A stretch of 64,000 bases of DNA from Pectinophora gossypiella (Eukaryota; Arthropoda; Insecta; Lepidoptera; Gelechiidae). Of the stretch, positions 22,966-35,300 are shown piece by piece. The notes under the pieces were generated by a model. That model was given only the letters and a program-made list of their open reading frames with translations. It did no database searches and had not been told where the DNA came from. Each line of letters opens with the position of its first letter. Positions within the stretch are counted from its first letter, which is position 1. The position numbers were made by a program, and so were the translations under genes. The DNA lies in NCBI RefSeq assembly GCF_024362695.1, contig NC_065420.1, positions 11,323,420 through 11,387,419 on the forward strand, in the 5' to 3' direction.

Positions 22966-23330
22966 AATAATAGTGTAATAAGACAGAGATGTGGTGTAAA
23001 AGACGACATAGTGTCTAAGATTGAGAAGGGAATGTTAGGTTGGTTTGGACACGTAGAGCGGATGAAGGATAATAGAATTGCGAAAGCGGTATATAAAGCG
23101 AAAGTTGACGGTAGGGCTGGCAGAGGAAGACCTAGAAGGACTTACATTGACTAAATTGGAGATGTTCTTAGAAAAGGTTTAGTACGATCTACTCTGAACC
23201 GGCGTGCGTGTATCAAGCGATTGATGAATATGGAGGAAGCAAGAGAAGTGTGTGAGGATCGAAGTAAATGGAATTATATAGTCTCTGCTTACCCTGGTGG
23301 GAAATAGGCGTGAATTTTTGTATGTATAGT
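22966..23330 (+). mobile_element. LINE, extreme 3' end with RT C-terminal remnant
   Basis: 22960-23154 encodes a fragment with GWFGHVERMKDNRIAK and GRGRPRRTY, the C-terminal zinc-knuckle-side motif common to insect non-LTR reverse transcriptases, then a stop and a TATGTAT tail. It is strongly 5' truncated and inactive. Confidence 0.75.
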
Positions 23331-24652
23331 CCGTAAGTATGAAAAAGTTTAAATGTACTAACATAGTTTAAGACTATTTTACAAAAGTCTCAACTAAATA
23401 TTTTTATTTAGTTATTTATTCTTATAAAATTATTAATAATTATATTCAGAACTATTTAGATAACTTAAAAAAATATCAGGAAAAACTACATAGAGACAGT
23501 CAAATAATTCATGCCAGATATTATGAGAGAGATAGGTACAGTCACGAGCAATATCATATACCCATTATAGTACCCTGTCACACAATCACATTTGTCATTT
23601 AATGAGATTTATGGGTTAATTTGTCAAAAAAGCTAATGTGACATTGTTTTAAAGTGTATGTACATACTACTCTTGACCATACATGTCAGATAATATTGTA
23701 GATTTTAAAGTATGGAAATATTTGATATTATGGAATGGTTAATGCTGATTTAATTAAAGAGTGTAGTATTTAATATTTAGGGAATGTGGTTGTGTGTAAA
23801 CCCAAAACGAAATTATTTAAATTTTAAGAAATAAATGTATGTTTTATTTTTTGTTTGTAGGTATTGTACTTGTTTGCCCTTTCTTCCCTGTTCTCTATTC
23901 AAAAGATAAAACAAACAAAAATACATTAAGTCATATTTGTACTTGTAATTTTTTTGCATGTTTGGGCAAAGAGATTTCTATTCTATTATATAAATTGTGT
24001 TCTGAATGCTTTGAAGGTAGTTAGTTAAAGTTATAAGTAAATTCTAACTTTAAAGTTGCACTGTTTGTTCTACATGAACAAATTGATGCTGATGGGGGTT
24101 CCCCATTTCAATACCATTTTTAATATCATGCCTACTTTATTTAAAATTTGAGTTTTGGTGACATTGTATCTGGAAATTCAGGGTCTTCAAGGTTAAATGA
24201 ACAATCAGCATTAAGTTGTTGATGTAGAACAGTGCAAAATAAAGTTACAATTTACTTATAACTTTACTGACCACAATGGACACCAGATACAGAAAGGGAG
24301 GGACAACAGGCGGCCTTATTGCCCCATGCAGCAATTTCTTCCAGACAACCTTTAAATGTAAATATCATAAGTTGAAACTTAAATGATATTGTAAGATTTT
24401 AATTGTTTGTTTACAGAGACCATTCCAGGAAATTTATTTTTCCTTAAGTTAGTTACTTCACTGTAATAGTTAAGTACCTACAAAGATAAGCTTTAACAAA
24501 TTGTAAAGCAATTATTGTAAAAATAAAGGAAAACAAGAACAGACAACAAATTAAAAAGACCAGATCAATTAGTTAATTAGTTCTAATTAGGCGCATTATT
24601 TTAGATATGATCTTAGAAAACAAAAAAAGATTAAAATAGCCTACATACTTAC

Positions 24653-24774
24653 CCTGTCTTACAAACTGCACAAAGTTGTGTGAATGGTTTGTGCAGCGGG
24701 GGAACACAAACAGGACCGGCTGGCTTTGTTTGTTTCTGCTCTACAATGGATGTGCTCAAGATAACGTGAATCAT
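24653..24774 (-). CDS. Possible orphan first coding exon (unassigned)
   Basis: A minus-strand frame starts at an ATG with an in-frame stop just upstream. It encodes 40 residues including LCAVCKT, and ends in phase 2 at a strong donor (GG|GTAAGTATG). The residues are not low complexity, but no following exon could be found downstream on this strand and the frame matches no family I know. It could be chance. Confidence 0.2.
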
Positions 24775-25162
24775 AATTATCTACATACCTACAGGATACT
24801 TACCAAAAATATCCTCGGGACGTTCGACGCCACGGAGTCACAAGCACTCGTGCGTTTTACGCATTATGCTACGCCTACTCCCTATACGTATCTTCAAAAT
24901 AATACAATAAGTCCAATCACAATAATTATTCATGAAAATTACACCCGACCGTGCAGGTAGATTGCACAAAGATAGCTTCTACTATTTCAGTAAATTCAGC
25001 CCTCAATTTGGAGATATTAGTAATATTGCACTAAATCTAAATACTGCGCGTTCATCATTATTTGCTTATTTATTTCGCGTTTATTGTATTTATTTATAAA
25101 ATAACACCACGAAAACAACAGCGGTGAATGAACGATCAATCAATGAATAAAAAAAACAAAGT

Positions 25163-26019
25163 TGTCCATGGACAATTTTTTTTTTTTTTTTTTTGGTTTG
25201 GTTTTCCCCGAAGGGTAAGGCAAAGGGAACTATGCCCATACAGCCATGTCTGACGTATTTTTTTTCTTGATGATTAATGAAATGATGAAAGGTGATGATG
25301 ATGAAACCTAAGCCCCCACCCTCGGAGTAGACTCCTACTCCGAACCCCAAACGAATTAACTCAAAAGTCCGCATAAACTTTTGAGTTATGAAGCGGCTTC
25401 CTGACACGAAGCGAAAATAGGCAGATACACTTTGTTTATTGAATACTCCAATATAATAACACTCGCGAATGTCTTCCGACTAACTTAATGCGATCATTAA
25501 CCACAAAACACCACTTCGTATTAATTATTTAGATTATTCAATTTTTTTTTTTTTTTTTTTGGTTTGGTTTTCCCCGAAGGGTAAGGCAAAGGGAACTATG
25601 CCCATACAGCCATGTCTGACGTATTTTTTTTTCTTGATGATTAATGAAATGATGAAAGGTGATGATGATGAAACCTAAGCCCCCACCCTCGGAGTAGACT
25701 CCTACTCCGAACCCCAAACGAATTAACTCAAAAGTCCGCATAAACTTTTGAGTTATGAAGCGGCTTCCTGACACGAAGCGAAAATAGGCAGATACACTTT
25801 GTTCATTGAATACTCCAATATAATAACACTCGCGAATGTCTTCCGACTAACTTAATGCGATCATTAACCACAAAACACCACTTCGTATTAATTATTTAGA
25901 TTATTCAATGAAGAAAGCAACTGTCCCGTTCCCGCCTCCCGCCAAAAAGCCTAGATTATTCAATGAAGAAAGCAACTGTCCCGTTCCCGCCTCCCGCCAA
26001 AAAGCCTGTCCATGGACAA
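25163..26019 (-). mobile_element. Tandem-dimer poly(A) retroelement with target duplication
   Basis: Two near-identical units (about 25176-25541 and 25542-26006), each starting on the plus strand with a long poly(T) run followed by GGTTTGGTTTTCCCCGAAGG. The second has two copies of a 55-bp subrepeat (GAAGAAAGCAACTGTCCCG). The whole is flanked by direct copies of TGTCCATGGACAA (25163-25175 and 26007-26019). Read on the minus strand, both units end in poly(A). Diverged relatives are at 33985-34325 and 34418-34475. Confidence 0.85.
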
Positions 26020-26073
26020 TTTGACAACAATAGAGTAGCACATAAACCGTAACGTACCGTGAAAAATACAATC

Positions 26074-26081
26074 TATCGATT
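26074..26081 (+). promoter_or_regulatory. DRE-like motif upstream of MCM4
   Basis: TATCGATT differs at one base from the DREF-binding element TATCGATA known from fly replication genes. It lies about 300 bp upstream of the MCM4 start codon. A single near-match has limited weight. Confidence 0.3.
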
Positions 26082-26280
26082 GTTCTTTAATAGAAAAGAT
26101 TTAAATAGAAAATAAAACAAGGTTAGAAAATATATTGTTACTAAAGAAAGATTTTTTTGAGTACTTTTGTTTAATAAATTAGCAACGTGTACTCGTGACA
26201 TTTAATTTAATCTTAAAAATCGGTATACCGATAAAATATAAATGGCATGAAGTGACATTGACAGTTAAAAAAAAATATTC

Positions 26281-26288
26281 GCGCCAAA
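26281..26288. promoter_or_regulatory. E2F site in MCM4 promoter
   Basis: GCGCCAAA is the exact reverse complement of TTTGGCGC, a match to the E2F consensus TTTSSCGC. It lies 93 bp before the MCM4 ATG, with CGCCAAAG partly repeated just after it. E2F control of MCM genes at G1/S is well established in animals. Confidence 0.6.
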
Positions 26289-26380
26289 ACGCCAAAGTAA
26301 CCTATCGCTCGGCGTGTTTGTTTGTTTCTAATTTATTTCTTATTATTTATCAGATAAAGTGTTAAAAATCATCTGAAAGT

Positions 26381-29300
26381 ATGTCTACGCCATCCAAGCG
26401 CCCGTCGTCGCGTGCGTCGTCAGATGCCGCGACTCCATCGCGTAGAACAAGATCTTCGCAACAGGTTGTGGTACCGGAGACGCCTCAGCGTTCCACTGGG
26501 ACTCCTTCTAAAGGTACATATTAAAACTAGTACTAAGTAGCTTTATTTAGTTCCATTACTTATATAGGCAAACCTATTTGATGAATTAACTTCGTTCCTT
26601 TACAATAGCACAAGAAGTAAACTTTCCACTTACTGTCTAATTAAGGTCCTTGGAATAGATGAATATGCGATACAATACAATATTATTTAATACGGGAAAC
26701 AGAGATGATCTTATGTGTGTAAAATATTTAATACAAAAATAATGATATCAGCTTAGATAATGACTGTGACAATACCTTAAACAACTAAATATAAAACGAC
26801 ATAAATAGGGACGTTGATTGTGTGTCTGGCCAAACGACTACCAATCAAACCAGTGGTTCAATCAGCAGGACATATACTAACATAGAACAAACAACCTTTG
26901 TAGGACTTTGTAGTTATTTTTTTTATTGTGTTTGCAGATGGCACTCCTGGAACCCCCCGTACTCCACGCAGGACTCCGCGGACGCCGCGTGAGGCTCCGG
27001 GAACTTCGCCAGCCCGTGCTCTGGTGTCAAGTCCCATTGGTAAGTTGGTTTTAAAATTATCTTGTCGCTTTTTATAGTTTCAGCCATTTATCATTCATAG
27101 TATCACTCCTGTATCACTGAAGGGGTAGCTACCTACCCAGATGTATAGCACATACAATTTATCCCTAACTATATTTAAGTCCATATATTTAATTCATATT
27201 ACACGATATGTCATTAACTAGGCACAAGTCCTGAAAACCTTGTGATATCAATTTTCTATGATTCAATCATGAACAATATTATAGTTATTCAATAAAATAT
27301 ATTGAGTTTTATTGATAAAACAGTGAAATAACAACAACACAATGCCGTAAGTGTGGGCAATTATTGGTCGGCAAAAATTTAGTATCGGTTGCCATTGACT
27401 CACAAAGAAGAGAGTGAAATAACAATATATATTAAAAGTTTAGGTCCTCTGAGCCCCTTTGTTACTTACGAACTTGGTACAACTAGGTATATTATTTTAT
27501 AAATTATGCCAGTAATAAAATATATAAACCACAAGACCCTGACACCAGGGTTGATGAGGTTGGTAATTCACCCCACAACCCACACAATAGAAGAATCACA
27601 AGACATCAAACACTTGTTATAATTTCAAGGTACTGACATAGACATGAGCTCTCCATTGAACTATGGGACACCGAGCTCCCTGAGCACTCCGCGGTCCCTC
27701 ATGAGAGGGGCCATGACACCTGCGAGACAGAGAGCTGACCTTAGGGGCGCCCAGATAGGGCCTAACGTGCCTGCCCCCACACCTACCAGAAGGGTAAGAT
27801 GTAATTTGAACGTAATCTTTCCGTATATAATATTGTGAATATGTCGCCATTTCGCTCTGGTATACGGCATCATGGTACCCGAAGGTACCCACCTTCTCTC
27901 ATGCTAAAATCTATAATTTCACGTTTGTTGAAGAAAAAAGTATCACTTGATTATATACAGGTGTTAGTGACATTGTAACTAATACTTTGAGGGATGATTC
28001 AGAACATGTTTCTGAGTTGATACCAAGTGGAATTTTCCTTCGCAAAATTCGTGTTTTTTTTTAGTTTTTTTTTAATTCTTTTCAATTCAATTCCACTTGA
28101 TATTAACTGAGAATCATGGTCTGAATAATCCCCCTCAGTATTCGTTACGATGTCACTAACACCCCATATGTCAAACACTTTCAAGGATGGATGAATGGAT
28201 GGACAAGTCATTATGGAAGTGTCATTTTATCTATGAATGAATGTTCAATGATCCTTGGTCTGTATCCCTCCCCCGCGGCTATCGAAGGCTTCGACCAATG
28301 GCCGCACGATGTTTATCTCCGTAGGTAGCTTTCGCTGCGTCTATTGGTCGAAGGCCTCGACATAATTCGCGTCGCGCGCGGCGCGGTTGCTATGCCGCGG
28401 GGGGTAAAAGTGTTAAGCAATAAAACCAAAGGAATGATGTTAGTTCTGACCTTTAATGCTTTTGACTTTGAGACAGATTAAAATGATTATTTTTGACAAG
28501 GGAAAACTTACGGTGCACCAAACGTTTCATTAGTAAAGTTAGCATTAGAACAACAATATTATATCCATAATGACTGGCTTCAAATATTTCACCAGAAAGT
28601 ACATGAGAGGCATTATCAGGGAAATCTTGACGCAAAGGTTTGAATACACATTTTTGTTGTTTGTTTCACTCACAGCCAATTCTAAATGGTTTGGGTCGAA
28701 TCTCCTGCGAAAGTCCCGTGTTGAGGATACATTCTTTTTCTGTAATAAAAAATCCGGATGAAAACATCTGTATACCTTGTCTACAGTTGCGAGGAATCGG
28801 CTTTCCCAACTATACGACAAATATCTTGTTTCTAATGGGTTAATTAGTATGAAAACCAAAACTAAAATACTATTAACAAAAAGCATATTATTACATTGTT
28901 TGAATATCGGGAGTCTTATATTCCTGTTAATAACGTGGTAAGAACCCGATATTATGTGTTTTAAAAAGCATATTATGATAAATATGCAATTATATGGGGA
29001 ATCATTTTCAAGTCTTTTGAGATGCTGCTTAAATCGTCTTCTGTATTTAAAAGATTAGGGTTTATCTAATGTGGCGTACAGTAGTTGAGCGTTGAGCGAT
29101 TCGTAGGTCCTGGATTCAAAACCCAGTGGAGACATATCAGAAAAACACTTTGTGATCTTTAGTTAGGACATTGCTGCCTGATCACCCGATTGTCCGAAAG
29201 TAAGATGATCCGTGCTTCGGAGGTCACGTTAGCAGTCGACCCCGGGTAATATTTATATAAGTATGTAGTCATCACATGAGCCGTATTAGGGACCTTTGGG

Positions 29301-32300
29301 AGGCTCAAACTTAACCCTGTGTCCAGGGCCATACTCGCGCGTACCTGCACAAATCCAACTTTGAAGGCATAGTTCCGACACAGCGGACACACCACGAACT
29401 CGGGTTTCTCTGTCGCATTCCAGTACTTGTTGAGACACGTTTCACAGAACTTGTGGCCACACACGAGCCGAGCCGGGTCCAGCATAGACGACAGACATAT
29501 TCTGCAGCTGCTTACCACTGACAGAAGCTTCGGTGGCTCCAAGTCAATACTGCAGACCGATGCGTCTGCGTTCGCGTCCATATACACAGACGGCGCGGTC
29601 AATATCGACTCAGACATTTTTTTTCTTTCAGGTGTTTTTATGGCTGCTCGTGTTTATTTATAAATGGATCATTTTGACTTGTTCTTACATTGATTGCCGA
29701 ATCAACGGCCTTTTGACCAATTATTTTGACGTTGAATGACGTTCGCGGGTGGTTTACAGTTATATTTTTTAAATTATTTACAGTTACTTATCAAGAAGTT
29801 TGTTGTTTTTCTTTTGACAGACTTTTTGCTTAAGGTAAATGTAGTTGATCGCTGCATAGAGCAATACGGACCTCTGCGGACCATTGATCGTCGTGCAACT
29901 AACGAGCCACTAGAGAATTGTAATAATAACGCTTTGATATTTGATTGTTTCATCTTATTTATTTGTCTTCTTTAATCGATCTTATACTCAGAATCTCTAA
30001 ATACAATGGAATTTCAACGTTTTCTACGTTTGATGTGGGCGTTTAAGAGCCAGCCAGTGAGCGAGTAAAAACGAATGTACTCCAAACTAAACGGATATAC
30101 CCTAAACTATACGGATATACCCTAAACTAAACGAATATACCCTAAACTTAACGAATATACCCTAAACTAAACGAATATACCCTAACCTAAACGGATATAC
30201 CCTAAACTAATGTACCCTATGGTACTCCACAGGCGGATGAAGCTGCACCAGAAGTGTCAGGCGAACCCCAACTAGTAGTATGGGGCACGGACGTGGCCAT
30301 AGCCGAGTGTCGCGAGAAGTTCGTCAAGTTCGTCCAGCGGTTCGTCGAGCCGGACGCCGTCACCAACGAACCTTTGTACGAACAAAAGCTGGAAGAGGTC
30401 TGTATCGTAGCTACATGGTTGGTTATCTCCAGTGATATGCCAAAACTCTCATACACACTCACACACATACTCACATGTTCACACACATAAAACCTCATAC
30501 ACATTCACCACATAATTAGCTTATACATTATTTTATTTTTTTCTTCTTTTCTATTTTATTTTTCTTGTATAAAATGTTCTTTCTCGTATCAAGTATTAGC
30601 TCGCTGTATAAGCATATTATCTATTCCGTAATGTCCGAAGGTTGGGGCATGGTGATATGGAACACAGGCCTACGCCTATCACAGACACCAGTCTCTCGCC
30701 TGCTTTATTAAACTGTACCCGTATTCTTTGGATATTGTACTCAAGTTCTAAGCTAGTGAGAGAAATAATCATTATTTTTATTTTATTTTATTTATAAAGT
30801 GAGAATGTTCCTGTTATAATAGGAAGGACACACTTGTATTATAGAAGGATAACTTGTATACCCAAGTTATTTAATAACCAGAGGAACACATTTAATACTA
30901 AACATTATTATCAATTAGGTAATCGTTAATCTTATAATAAGCCTTTTTTACATAAAGTAAGCTTCACATGAGCTTTAAATTTATTTTCTGACAAATTTAA
31001 AATATTATCTGGTATTTTATTGTAAAAACGTATACATAACCCCAAAAAAGTTGAATTTAATTTACATAATCCAGAATTTTGAATAATGAATAATGTCTTC
31101 TTATGTTTCCAGATTCACACATTAGAAGAGCCGTTTCTGGACGTGGACTGTGAACACGTGAAGATATTTGATCCAAAGCTCCATCGTCAACTTGTTTGCT
31201 ACCCTCAAGAGGTGAGTCCGTATTGTGATACGCTTTGTGATATGATAAGCTTTCATCATCATCATTAATTTAAGAAACATCATTGATTTAATTTAGTTGG
31301 CGTGCGTGTATACAGGGTGTTAGTGACATCGTAACGATTACTTTGAGGTATGATTCACACCATTATTCTGAGTATTTGTTAAGTGGAATTTTTCGTCACA
31401 AAAGTATAGAATTGAAATTAATTTAAAAAAATCTAAAATTTACATGAATTTTCCGACAGGAAATTCCACTTCCACAGAATCATGGTCTGAATCATCCCCC
31501 TCAGTATTCGTTCACTAACACCCTGTATTCCCGAGAAATCAATCCATTTCGGTGGTATGTGACCTAACCTGTATTGGGCTGTATTGGGTGCCCTTTGCGG
31601 GTTGGAAGGTCAGACAGGCAGTTGTCAGGATCGAAGCAAATGGAATTCCATAGTTTCTGCTCACCCCGGTGGTCACGACGTTCGCCTTCTCTTTAATTTG
31701 TTCCAAACTAAACTCGTAGTAGTAAAATAAATAGAAATAGATCATTTATTACCACAATGAGTTGCGTTACTGGATGAATAAATGATAGAATTCATCATTT
31801 TCTACCACTTTTTTGATTAGGACCCCGCCTGTTCTTAAGCGGCGATGTGGTCTAAGTTGAAGCACGCAAACTCAAATAGTGCCTATTCAGTCTTTCGTTG
31901 ACAATCCCTAAATTGTATGTATCATGGAACAATGACGCAGGTGAAAATTTCATTCTTTAGCATTTCGAATAATGAAGGAGGAAGCCAATCTAGAGGTTCG
32001 AAGAAGAGGAATGTTGACCACATAATTTGCATAGTCGCAAACTGATGTAAATGATAAAATAATTGTTTAAGTAAATAATAAAAAATTAAATCAATAATAA
32101 ATATTTGTTTCTTTACATTTTTGGCGAGTCTAATTTGCACCTTTTTCTATTGCCAATAAGACACAAATTATTTTAGCAAAATATTGCAGATACGTCAGTT
32201 TGTGAAATCAGCCACGGTATGGCTATCTCTATATGGGTATCTCTTCCAATCATACCAGGTGGTTCCGGCTTTCGACGCGGCAGTGAACGAGCTGTTCTTC

Positions 32301-35300
32301 GAGAAATACCCGGCTGCGGTACTCGAACATCAGATACAAGTGCGCCCCTACAACGCGCCGCATCGGCATATGAGGGACCTCAACCCTGAAGGTGAGACAC
32401 TTCTAGAAAGAACTTATCAGTGTATGGCTGTATGCTTCTAGGTTACCTCTGGTTAAGGTGATGCGTGTCAGTCAGCTAGGTAACGCTGCGTCAGCAGATG
32501 GCGTTACTTCTGCATTTTTCGTATTTTTTTCCATTTATTCGTTTAGTGTTGAGTTCTGACCCAGTGAAACGTTAGGTGGCGAAATCTTACATACATTATC
32601 TTTAAGTTAAGCTACAATTTTGAAGTATTTACTGCAGATATCATATTAAAACATTGCATCAAAAGTTGGTGTCATTTCAATTTGTGTACAAACACGAAGC
32701 TGTCACACACACATGCGAACTAGGTTAGCTATTAAAAGAGATGCATAATTTGAAGTCTACTTCTAACTTCTAAATGGCGCATTTGGTAAAGCAGTCGCCG
32801 CCATTCTTAAGTTTCACGGTTCAAACCCAAGTGCATGTTTTAATTGTTTTTACTTTTTGTATTTTTTTTACAATTGAATTTGGCGAACCCGTTTATTTGT
32901 TACGGAATTTTCAAAAAGTATCACTTTTACCAGTAATATTATAATTATACAATAATGTACTTTGCACTAAAGTACCTTCCGTAATTTCCGTATTTTTTAT
33001 TTTGTAAAATTCTAACAGGCATTAATCGCATCAGTGAACATGCGGCTAACTAAAAAACTACTGAACGGATTTTCATACGGTTTTCACCAATGAGTAGAGT
33101 GATTCATGGGCGTGCTTTAGGATATATGATTTATACAAGTATTTTTTGTTTGTATAAAATGGTTCAAAAATGATGATGAATATCAAACATAATTATCGTT
33201 ACAAATATAGCCGACTTGGAGCTTTCGGCGAAAACGCTGCCTGAGCCCATTGAGATATAACAAAACAACGTATGGTTGAATTGTTCCATTTTTGTAGGTC
33301 TAACGGAAAGTCCACAATATGTCATAATAATTATATTGTGTATAAAGAATTTTGTATATGTATTGTATGATTTTACAAATAACGATCACAGTACAGTAAT
33401 AATAAGGTAGATTTTTCCTAAATTGCGTCGGTTCAAACTTTGACGCATCGCGTTTGAAAGATGTAATAGCGCTTCAGGACGTCCCGCAAGCACGGCGCTG
33501 ATGTCGCAGTATCCGCATATAATTATTATGACTTGTCATTTAGTTCCAATAAAATCCGCAGGACTTCATACGTATGTCAGTGACAGCTGGTGATAGCATG
33601 CGGGACACTTAGCAGCTAATCGAATTTTATGTTGTTTTCGCGCCCAGTCCAGACGACTTGCAGCGCATTTCTGGAGTTATATTTACGCGTGGTGTTTATT
33701 GTTAGGTTAATTAGTTCAGGTTAGGACGTTTTTTTTAACGAGGACGTTAAAAAATGACGAGGCTGGGACGTGTTGAAGTAGTATTTCCATATATACGCGG
33801 CCTGAAATGGGCCGAAACATCGGGGACCTGAACTGGTTGCTGTCGAACTTATTATCACGTTTTCTTGATTAAAATTCATAAATAAGTCAAATAGAAAAAA
33901 GAAAAAAGATTTTCGTTAGTTTTAGATCTGTCATGATGTCTGTGATGTTTGTTTATTATACATAAGAATTTCAAAATTTATCTTATTTTTTTCCCCAAAG
34001 GGCAAGGCAAAGGGAACTATGCCCATACAGCCATGTCTTGTGTTTTTTTTTCTTGATGATGATTAATGAAATGATGAAACCTAAGCCCCCACACAGACAC
34101 TTACTCCAAACCCCAAACGAAGTAAGCGGCTTGTTGGCGCAAAGCGAAAATAGATAGGTACACTTTGTTTATTGAATATTCCGATTTAATAATACTATCG
34201 GGAATGTTTTCCGACTAACTTAATGTGATCATTAACCACAAAACACCACTTCGTATTGATTATTTAGATTATTCAATGAAGAAAGCAACCTTCCCGTTCC
34301 CGGTCCCACCAAAAAGTCCGCGGCAAAGAGAATATAAATAAATCTGTATGTTGGATGGAAAAACAATTAATTATAAATGACTACTATTTAGGCCGGCAAA
34401 TGCAACAACTTTTTTTTTGATTTGGTTTTCCCCGAAGGGTAAGGCAAAGGGAACTATGCCCATACAGCCATGTCATTTTATGTATTGATTTTTTATTATA
34501 ATATATGTCCTCTTTTAAAACACGGTACTTACCCATTATTTAAAAATGTTTAAAAAATATGCGTTAAAACAAAAATATTTTTCCAATATTCCTTTTCTCA
34601 GATTGTAATATTTTTAGTTTTTTATTTATTCATACAAAATCTCTTTATAAATTGTCACTGACATTCTATTACACTTGTCAAGTAGTCAAAGCCTTTAGAG
34701 AAAAAAAAACTATCACGCACACACACTAACATTGACACCACTACACGCTCAGCAAATACACTGTAATCTGCACCACTACAAATGTAGAATTGATCAAAAT
34801 TGAGGGTCTGAAATATGGTACTTCTCGTATTCGGATCCTAAATTTTTGTTAGTTTGCGAAAATAATACACCAAAATATTACTATTTATCGGTTTTATAAC
34901 AATATTCCTCTATCCGTTTTCCTGTAGCACTGCATCAACTTTTGTATGGAAAACGAATCACCTTAATGATCGTTATCCTATTTTATGCACTTTTCGCAAC
35001 GAATTATATTCTCATATAACAATTGATTGAAAAAAACCAGAGATTGAATAAAAGAAAAAAATATTAACGTCTATTTAGTTGCGGATTAAAATAATGGCGC
35101 CCAAACTGGGACCATTATTTTATTCACTTTTGATTTGTCTGTGTATATTATAGTTGTATTTGATTACTCGTGGCTTTGTCCACTCCATTAGAGATTGGAC
35201 TTCTTTCATATACGGATTATATTTTAGTCTTCGTTTTGTAGTAACACTGAAAATGTTACTTATTGTTATTCAGACATCGACCAGCTGGTGACGATCTCGG

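Larger units (their letters stand above)
12739..26073. other. 13.3-kb interval between wech and the MCM4 promoter
   Basis: No gene can be supported. It should contain the wech 5'UTR exon and promoter; the best candidates are GC-rich stretches at 15515-15560 and 15985-16200. Repeats: LINE tails 13220-13440, 14480-14660 and 21890-22085; GCAGATGGCATTAACTACTTGGCCGG-type fragments 13690-13790, 14130-14200 and 14690-14730; MITEs, SINEs and LINE ends listed separately. The stretch 14760-17760 shows almost no repeats and no reading frames. A possible minus-strand first exon at 24653-24774 is given separately. Confidence 0.5.

Noticed and set aside
23839..24024. Cysteine-containing frame (HICTCNFFACLGK...) after a good acceptor
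   Set aside because: Superficially like a zinc or LITAF-type segment but the Cys spacing does not fit and no upstream exon was found.
25163..26019. Segmental duplication by assembly error
   Set aside because: Possible, but the 13-bp duplications outside both units and the unit-specific 5' subrepeats favour a real insertion; long reads would decide.
29345..29617. RING exon as a lost N-terminal part of the Wech TRIM protein
   Set aside because: It is 17 kb away, upstream on the same strand but with its own start, and its phase and sequence do not resemble a TRIM RING followed by B-boxes; treated as a separate gene.
30061..30215. CRISPR-like array
   Set aside because: Contiguous 20-bp units without spacers in a eukaryotic intron; a minisatellite.
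32763..32845. tRNA-like sequence (GGCGCATTTGGTAAAGCAGT, GGTTCAAACCC), also near 60722-60765
   Set aside because: Box A/B-like only, no full cloverleaf, and it recurs as a repeat.
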